From the NCBI GenBank assembly GCA_014706385.1, contig JACGZH010000004.1:558001-622000 (forward strand): DNA of 64,000 nucleotides. The letters run 5' to 3'. Made by a program: the position numbers and the translations under genes. The stretch comes from Phaffia rhodozyma. Lineage: Eukaryota > Basidiomycota > Tremellomycetes > Cystofilobasidiales > Mrakiaceae. The notes under the pieces were generated by a model. That model was not told the DNA's origin, did not search any database, and was given only the letters and a program-made list of their open reading frames with translations. Shown here one piece after another: positions 57,087 to 64,000 of this stretch (the stretch's first letter is position 1; each line of letters begins with the position of its first letter).

Positions 57087-60000
57087 CTACAATTTGTTTT
57101 GCAGAGCCGGTTGCGTTCGGAATTGGTGCTCTGTTATCAAAAGTAGACAAGACAAAAAAACAAAAAGAGATGTTATGAAAGCAGACATCGAGCAATGGTC
57201 AGCTTAGCTCAGTTGGTCTTCTACTACGCAGATAAGCACGAACCAGTCACTCCTTTGCCCATAGCAGCCGTTGAGGAACTGTGAGGATAGGGATAGATCG
57301 CAGGCGTCAGTTGATGTTCTGGTCGATAAGAAAGCTTGGATGAAATACAAGAACTGTAACTCACACTCCACCAGTTACAGTCATTAACAAGTTATCAATG
57401 AATTCGGCTCCAGACCACTACAAACATCAATAGGTATGTATAATATAATGTCAGTATACAAGATTTTATCGTTTGATACAACCAAAGGAGAACCGAGACT
57501 CGACCTTCTGATGGGTGAGGACATCACATCCGATGTCCCGTTCTCTTCGCTGGACGAGCTCGACATAAGCTTTCATTCCCTCTTTGGCAAACGCTGCCGC
57601 AAACAGGTCGGAGATATAAGCATTCGAGTGAAGACCGCCAAGCTAGAAATTAAGAAAGAACAGAACAGAACATATCATATCATCTCGTCAATTCAACTAT
57701 CACTGTTAGAAGGGAAGATGATTGATATCAAACTCACGGTAATGAACTGCCAGACGAATCCCAGTTTTCCAAGTGCCCAGACATAATCTTGCATTTCGGC
57801 TGTACCAAGCCCAGCTGCATCCCAATTGAAACTGGGACTGAGGTTGTAGGCCAACCATTGAGATGGGTAGTGTTTGTGAACTCCATCAGCAAATTCTTTA
57901 GCTTGGGCGTAGATAGGCGACTTCGTCTCCATCCAACTGATCAAACACACGTCAAACGATAAAAAATGGTCAGATCCTCAAAACCATTCTGTTTTTAAAA
58001 GATGAATTTCCGGAATGAGGCTTACAGGAGGTCTGCGTAAGGAGCAAAGGCTACTGCTCTGTTGATTGCACATTGAGTGCCTCCTTGGTAGCCTGACAAA
58101 AGAAAAGGCCCAAACTATTTCACGTCAGGTGCCGTTTTGGAGAAAAGCTCGAGAAGAGGAAGAACGCTAACGCACGGTAGTAGCCTTCCCTAGTTCTAGG
58201 ACTGTCCCAATCCCAGAAAGGGACTTTCGTGAGGCCGTAGTTCTTTTGTGCTAGTTCCAGGGCGGCCACTCGAGACAAATGGCTAGCCTCGGAAACGAAC
58301 CTGTTTTTTTTTTTTTACCGAAAATAGTGAGAATAAGAATCATCGGGTGAGAACAAGAATCATCAGTCAATTCGGATTGAATAGATAACCTACTTGGAAA
58401 CCTTTGCGGTGTCAACGCCTTGCGCTCGAAGAGCGTCGCCCAAAGTCTCAGAATAGAGTTGCAGCTTGGATTCTGCGGTCCATCTAACCAAATTAGCAGC
58501 CCGAGAAGGATGAGTAGTTTTTCTTTTGATAGGGAGATGCTGTCCTCAACTTACTTGTCCTCAATCTCCTGCAAGGCAGATCCACTCTTTCCTTCTCTCT
58601 CTGCTTGGGTCATGACTTGAACCAAAGGCAGCAGTCTCGGGCTTTAAGACGAAGAATTGAATTGGTGTCAGAATCTCACGCGAAATGTTGAGGACCAAAC
58701 AACAGAAGAGGAACTGGACTACTTACTTTGTACTTCCGAGGATGAAGGCATGATCACGTTCATCGATGTTGGTTGTGATCAGAGTAGCAGCCTCAGAATC
58801 TGTTCGGGCTACAACAAGGTTGGAAACGCCCAGGATATCATATTGGAGTCGAATGGCGACCAATCGGTTGATGTGCTCAGAAATAGGGACCAGAACCTGT
58901 ACCAGATCACGACATGGTATCAGCATCCAAATAATATATGCCCATATACTTCTGTGGGCTTTGATGCTTACTTTTCCAGCCTGTTTGAGAATCCCACAAA
59001 AAATGGAAGTCAGATAGTTGAGATATTGCTTGAAAGTCAATAATTGAAAACGTACCAAGTGTCCGCACTTCTTTGTTCCCGGAGCCTGATCCTCGATATG
59101 GATTCCTGACAAATGAAGAAAAGAAGATTTGAGGCGAAGTAACAACATACATGAGCTTGGTATTCGTTTGGTAAAGGAGCAACATGCGCACAACTTACCA
59201 GCCGCTCCAGCCTCGACAAAAAGCTTGGTGAGCTTCATGACGGCGGTCAACCCTCCGTGACTAGGTATTTTCAATTTGATATAGAGAACAAGGCAGGGGG
59301 TTAGCATCAAGCCATGGGTACTAGAACGACCGACAAAAAGGCTAAAAAACGTACCCGGTATCAGCGTCAGCCACGATCGGCCTAAGATAGTCCACGTAGG
59401 GTGTTTTGGCTCGGTCAGACTCGGTCAACGAGAGGCGAGCATGACGTTGCTTTCTATTTATTTATTTATTGAAGTTCGGAGAAGACAGAGCCAGAACCGA
59501 GATACCATACTGAGCCAAGATAGTTCTTTCGGATGAATTGGAAGCTTTGTACGAACCTGTCATGAAACAGTTGGGCCTGGAAGAGATGAGTAACTTTATT
59601 GGGCACGGTGTTGTAAGGATAGTCGGCAAGATCCGGTCCAGGCTCATTGGTCGAACTGGCGGTACTCGAAGACTGCCATCCAGAGACATAGACCGTCTCT
59701 AAATATTTGGCCATCTGCGTCACCTGGACAGGGTCCAATCTGTTTGAGATGAATCAAGGTTCTCAATGTCGGGGAACTAGATCTATGGGGAATGGACGCG
59801 GTTAAGCTCAGACGTACGCTCCGTAAGTATGGCTAACTCCGCCATTCTTGAACTTTTCGTCCAGCAAAGAGTACTGATATGCCAAGATCAAATATAAGCA
59901 TCAGCGCACACTCTTTTGTTGATGTTGGGCGAGAGACAAGGTAGAGCGTACAAGCTTCTTGCCCATCTCATTGCTAGGATATTGGATGTCGAGCGTGCCT

Positions 60001-60227
60001 CTCATACGAGCAACATCAGCAGAAGTATAAGGCCTCGTGGTCTTTGCGAACCTCGGGTCCTGCATCACCAAAGATTGAAGTCATCAGCTCTGGCCCCTTG
60101 GGCAGAAGGAACGCATATCAGACTGTCGTACCTTCCACCATTTCTCGATCTGAGAAATCTGCTCATTGAGATGAAGCTGCTCGTTCGACGTAAAGGGATG
60201 CAATAGGGAAGATGATGAGGGAGACAT
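57087..60227 (-). CDS. ICL1: Isocitrate lyase (glyoxylate cycle), 18 exons
   Basis: Exons: 60227-60132, 60059-59952, 59873-59818, 59739-59557, 59453-59355, 59260-59199, 59105-59056, 58980-58972, 58896-58727, 58641-58555, 58483-58394, 58300-58176, 58092-58026, 57936-57738, 57642-57505, 57417-57365, 57278-57244, 57130-57087; 556 residues. It splits isocitrate into glyoxylate and succinate. The catalytic motif KKCGHL (Cys215) ends exon 7. A 9-nt microexon supplies AGK before [16 protein letters not shown]. Other marks: [84 protein letters not shown] and [24 protein letters not shown] places it with isocitrate rather than methylisocitrate lyases. It ends QNKL, similar to a PTS1 peroxisomal signal. 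Confidence 0.93.
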
Positions 60228-61328
60228 GATGAAAAACAGACGACTGTGACTCTCTGGATGAAATCAGTTGGTTCAAATAGGTTTTCTGTGAGATGAAGAG
60301 AGAAACAAAATCGATTGAGGATACGTGCAAAGGGAGCATATATATGGCCTCTCCAAGATGTACACCACTGGTTCCTAACGAGTCAAAAGGACAGGAGACT
60401 GGGTTGACACCACTCGTTCAGATTGACACCACTCGGTCAACCTGGAATTGAACCTGAGATGAGAATGATCGGGTGTCTAGCTGTAAGTTTCGCCGGTTAG
60501 CTCGCTGACTCGCTCGAACGCCTTCGGGTATTTCAGGAAGCCAGTGAGTGAGAGAACAATCGTTCTGGCCGGAAGAACGAGACGAAACATGTGAGCAGAT
60601 GAGCTCTGCCAGCCCAGCTGCAAGGGGTGGATACACATTTCGTTTGCTTCGGCCTGCATTGGCTTCTGTTCTTCTACTGCTCGAAACGATTCTTTCCGAT
60701 GCTGACGGCCGAACACGTTCGGACCCAGTCCGAAATCCATCGACCAATGTTTCATGCTGGATTCGGAAGTAACTTTTGGAAAAGCCTACCTACTCAAAGA
60801 TTTTTTATTCCTTTTTTTTATTAAGACATGTATGGCTCGGTTAAACGATACCTGAACACCAATCATCGTCCGATGAAATTGCATAACACACTCGATGAAA
60901 CTTGGTGCCGCCTGGCCAGAAAACCTTGAGAAAATACAGAATTGATAGTTTCATAAGAGAACATTGTGATAGAAGCCGAACCAAGTGAAATTAAACATTT
61001 AACAACCCTAACCAAGTTTCATGGTTCGTCAGGTGTTATTCATGACAGGAGTCTGGCAGACTCTGGATTTGGACAGTGTTGTCATCAGGTGTGTTTGTTC
61101 CTAGCTCTGTACCAGCGTGAAAAAGAAAGCATGAATCATGACTTGAGAAGCAATACATCTCGAAAGTCGCCTACTGATAGAGAAAGACATATTACAACCA
61201 GCAAACCGAGCAGACAGACGGTCAAAGTAGTCTGTCGAGAGAATAAGATATAGCCTAGAGGGTACAACACCAATCGCGGGAAGATCAGGTAATCATCGAA
61301 CACAAGTGAACTACGTTCAGCTCGTTCC
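60228..61328. other. Intergenic region between malate synthase and isocitrate lyase
   Basis: About 1.1 kb, so it should hold the ICL promoter near 60228-60700 and the malate synthase 3' end near 61300. A 13-bp direct repeat TTGACACCACTCG occurs twice at about 60402 and 60421. A minus-strand frame at 60477-60755 has no recognised family. Confidence 0.45.
60337..60347 (-). promoter_or_regulatory. Putative TATA box of the isocitrate lyase gene
   Basis: CATATATATG about 110 bp upstream of the ICL start codon on the gene strand; the position fits a TATA box. Function is inferred. Confidence 0.45.
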
Positions 61329-64000
61329 CTAGAGTGAAGCAGGTCTAGCCATTCCGGGATCCAACCTAGCCATCAGATCACTACATGAATCGGTGTTCCG
61401 ACAGAAGTACCAAGAAGATTTATCAGTATCCTCTTCAAGACTATTGATGCGACACCAGCTACAAAGTGGCACGTACGAAGTCAAGAAATCGCTCGGGTAT
61501 TTTGCATTGATCTCGCCCTCGAGGTAAACTCGCGCAATCTCCACGTTCTCCACCGAGATGCCGGGAGAGCTTGAGACAAGCTTCTGAGACTCCGACGTGA
61601 GCACTTTTGAGAGAAGAGCAGGCGTGATGGCATCTCCCGTGTCGAGCTTGGCCCCATGGTGGGCCCATTGCCAAAGCTGGGTTCGAGCAATCTCGGCAGT
61701 TGCAGCATCCTCCTAAGGTATGGTAGAAGGCGTTCATGACAAGAAGAAGACAAAACCGATGAGAACTTTGCGCTAAAGCCCATAGACAGGTATTCGACAA
61801 GAGAGACGTACCATTAGATAGTTGATAGGAACACATCCGTTTCCAGAGATCCAATTGGCACAGTATGATAGAGCTCTGTTGACAAAATATACAAGTACTC
61901 ATTAACAAAGCTAGCCCGATGGCGATGACAATCCAGAAAAAGGCTAACGCACGCCGAGACATTGCCTGTAATTCCGCCGATAGTGATTTTTCCCGGAACG
62001 TTACTTGAAACAAGATCCTCAGGCTTGACGACGACTTCCTCTCGTCGAACGTGATACTAATGATCATCAAATGCCAATCTCAGTTTTAGTCAGGCTTCCT
62101 CTCTGATGCAGATGTCAGTTTAAACTTACTTGGTTAGGTCCAGGCATATGCTCATTGAAAATATCGAGAGCAATCTTGACAAGCGCAGGGTGAGCGACCC
62201 AACTGTTCTCATTCAGATCCCATCAAAAGAGAGATCGTTAGATACCAAAGGCAATTAAAAATCATGAAAGATAAGTTCTCGATAACTCACGTTCCATCGT
62301 GTCCAGCAGTAACCTCTCGGAGTTTATCAGCTTTGACTTTGTCCATGGCCTTTTGGTTTGCTGCCGGGTCGTCTTTGATGGGGATTTGTGCAGACACTAC
62401 CAAAGCAAACAGAGTAGAATTCTGGTGAACAACTGATTTCTCAGCCCGTATACACAAGCAGATAAGGCACTCACTTCCTCCCATGGCAGCTACCTTTCTC
62501 TTATGACAAGTCTTGATTAACAACCGAACGTAAGCATCCATGAACGGGACGGTCATGGTTACCTCAGATCGATCAGGAAGCACGTGCTTCTTGTGCGCTC
62601 GAGTCTTTTTGATGTACGAGAAGATCTGTGAAACACCAAGAGAAACCAAGACATCAGCTTCGTCCAAATCACTTCATCAGTCATGGAACTCACGTAGTCC
62701 CATCTTCCACAGTTCAAACCGGACGAGTGATCTCGGAGCTCATAGATGATCTCCTCCATTTGGAAAGCAGCAGGAAGAGTCTCAATGAGCTGTGATTGGT
62801 GATGTGATACGGATTGTCGGGAATTAGTTCGCCGATCTCTTTTATGAACAAGGACATATCCTGATGACTCGAGTACTTACGACAGTAGCTCGAATAGTTC
62901 CTGGAGTGAGCTTGATATAGTTCTCAGAAAAATTGAAAACATCATTCCAAAGTCTTTTTATCCCATCACCAAGCCCAAATGAAAGTCAGTATTGAGGGAT
63001 TTCTATGTATGAGGCGGGTGAATAGAATCCGCGAGTATGTACCTTGCCTCCAAGTAATGTTCCATCTTGGGAAGGTAGAAGTAAGGGCCAAGGCCTCGCT
63101 CGACTAAAACTTTGGCGTTGTGTAGGAAGTACAATGCGAAGTCAAACAACGAGCCAGAAATGGGAACACCATCCACTAGAATACGAGGCTCGTAAAGATG
63201 CCATCCTCGAGGTCTGTGAGCGTCAAGCGATAACAATTATTGAGTACAGAACGTCAACCGCATGGGCACAAGAACAAGATAGACAGACCTGACAAGGAGT
63301 ACTGCAGGCTTATCGGAAAGCTTGTAAGACTTTCCATTTGAATCGAAAGTCATCGACCCACTACCAGTAATACAACAACGAGAAGCTAAGTGTCTATCCG
63401 TCTTAAGGAGGAACAAGGAAACGAGATATACTTACGTGCAGGCGTCCCGCATGTTGATCTGACCGTTTAGCATATTCTCCCATGTAGGAGAGCTAGAATC
63501 CTCAAAATCGGCCATGAATGTCTTGGCTCCACTGTTTAAAGCTATGAATCAAAGGTAGTATATACCGAATACTCAATACAAGTACGTCGACGGGCTTATC
63601 TGGACAGTGAAATTGACGCACCATTGATGACCATCTTTCGGTCCGTGGGACCCGTGATCTCAACCCTATATATTCAAAATTCAACTCAGTCGGTATAAGA
63701 ACCACAACACTCTCCATCCGTCCAAGTATGGCTTTATAAGCGTAGACGATTACCATGACTTACCTTCGATCTTCCAGCCCAGGGCCGATGGGTGCTCCTC
63801 GCCAGTTAGGATCGTCCCTTACATGTTGAGTCTCTGGGGGGAAGGTCAGCTGTGCTCCTTTGTCAAGTTCAGCTTGGAGGGTCAGTCGGTTCAACAAAAG
63901 CTATATCGTTGGATTCCAAGAGAGCGATGATCAACGATCGGCACGTCTGAGATGACAGTAGGTCGGGCCAAGAGAGGAGGCAACGAACCTCTTTGCGAGT
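61329..64000 (-). CDS. MLS1: Malate synthase (5' end outside window)
   Basis: Exons seen, in gene order: 64000-63989 (partial), 63900-63764, 63665-63622, 63541-63436, 63360-63289, 63213-63043, 62953-62881, 62789-62694, 62625-62475, 62396-62291, 62202-62130, 62056-61953, 61875-61812, 61712-61477, 61380-61329. All join in phase. The enzyme condenses glyoxylate and acetyl-CoA to malate. Marks: [131 protein letters not shown], and [20 protein letters not shown] with the catalytic loop. The predicted C-terminus is RPASL, not a canonical PTS1. The N-terminus and promoter lie beyond the right edge. Confidence 0.93.

Noticed and set aside
57196..57240. tRNA-like string with GCTTAGCTCAGTTGGT
   Set aside because: It looks like a D arm, but no matching acceptor stem, anticodon arm or T arm follows; it lies inside an isocitrate lyase intron.
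60477..60755. 92-codon minus-strand frame upstream of isocitrate lyase
   Set aside because: Composition is plausible, but no family, splice signals or partner exon were found; it may be a remnant.
1..64000. Search for transposons, viral genes, CRISPR arrays or a biosynthetic cluster
   Set aside because: No transposase, integrase, reverse transcriptase, capsid-like gene, spaced direct-repeat array or grouped tailoring enzymes were seen; ERG5 and the methyltransferase have unrelated neighbours.

Overview
This window reads as nuclear DNA of a basidiomycete fungus. The genes carry many short spliceosomal introns (up to about 19 per gene). There is an intron-containing tRNA-Lys. Recognisable products include septin Cdc3, sterol C-22 desaturase Erg5, glyoxylate-cycle enzymes, a Con-6 protein, an Hrk1/Npr1-type kinase, calcipressin and V-ATPase subunit F. 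The exact lineage cannot be read from the sequence. I rebuilt the gene models by hand from splice signals (GT/GC..AG), frame continuity and family consensus. Exon lists are in each entry; a boundary may be off by a base or two where noted.

Layout, left: about 1-18.1 kb is gene-sparse and full of long simple repeats ((GA)n, (GT)n, C/G/T homopolymers). It holds a SUR7/PalI-like membrane protein (-), a six-exon Con-6 protein (-), a CZIB/DUF866 zinc protein (+), an unknown small protein (+), a small predicted mitochondrial protein (-), an Hrk1/Npr1-like kinase (+), riboflavin synthase RIB5 (+) and a BTG/Tob antiproliferative-family protein (-).

Middle: about 18.1-45 kb is compact and nearly free of long repeats. 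It holds tRNA-Lys(UUU), a SAM methyltransferase (+), a small Ser/Pro-rich protein (+), a TMEM33/Pom33 protein (+), a HAD-like protein (+), a Yippee protein (-), septin CDC3 (-), an F-box-like protein (-), a rhomboid protease built from 20 exons (-), epsin ENT3 (-), splicing factor SPF27 (+) and V-ATPase subunit F (-).

Right: about 45-64 kb holds a large unknown protein (-), a RING protein with a C-terminal SUMO-interaction-like motif (+), calcipressin (+), ERG5 (-), isocitrate lyase (-) and a 5'-truncated malate synthase (-).

Functional links: malate synthase and isocitrate lyase, the two enzymes specific to the glyoxylate shunt, lie next to each other on one strand. Most other genes are housekeeping and unrelated to their neighbours. 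Recurrent oddities are microexons of 5-22 nt, GC-AG introns of the form AG|GCAAGT, frequent GTTCG donors, and C(n)A(n) tracts just before exons. I saw no convincing transposon, virus, CRISPR array or secondary-metabolite cluster.
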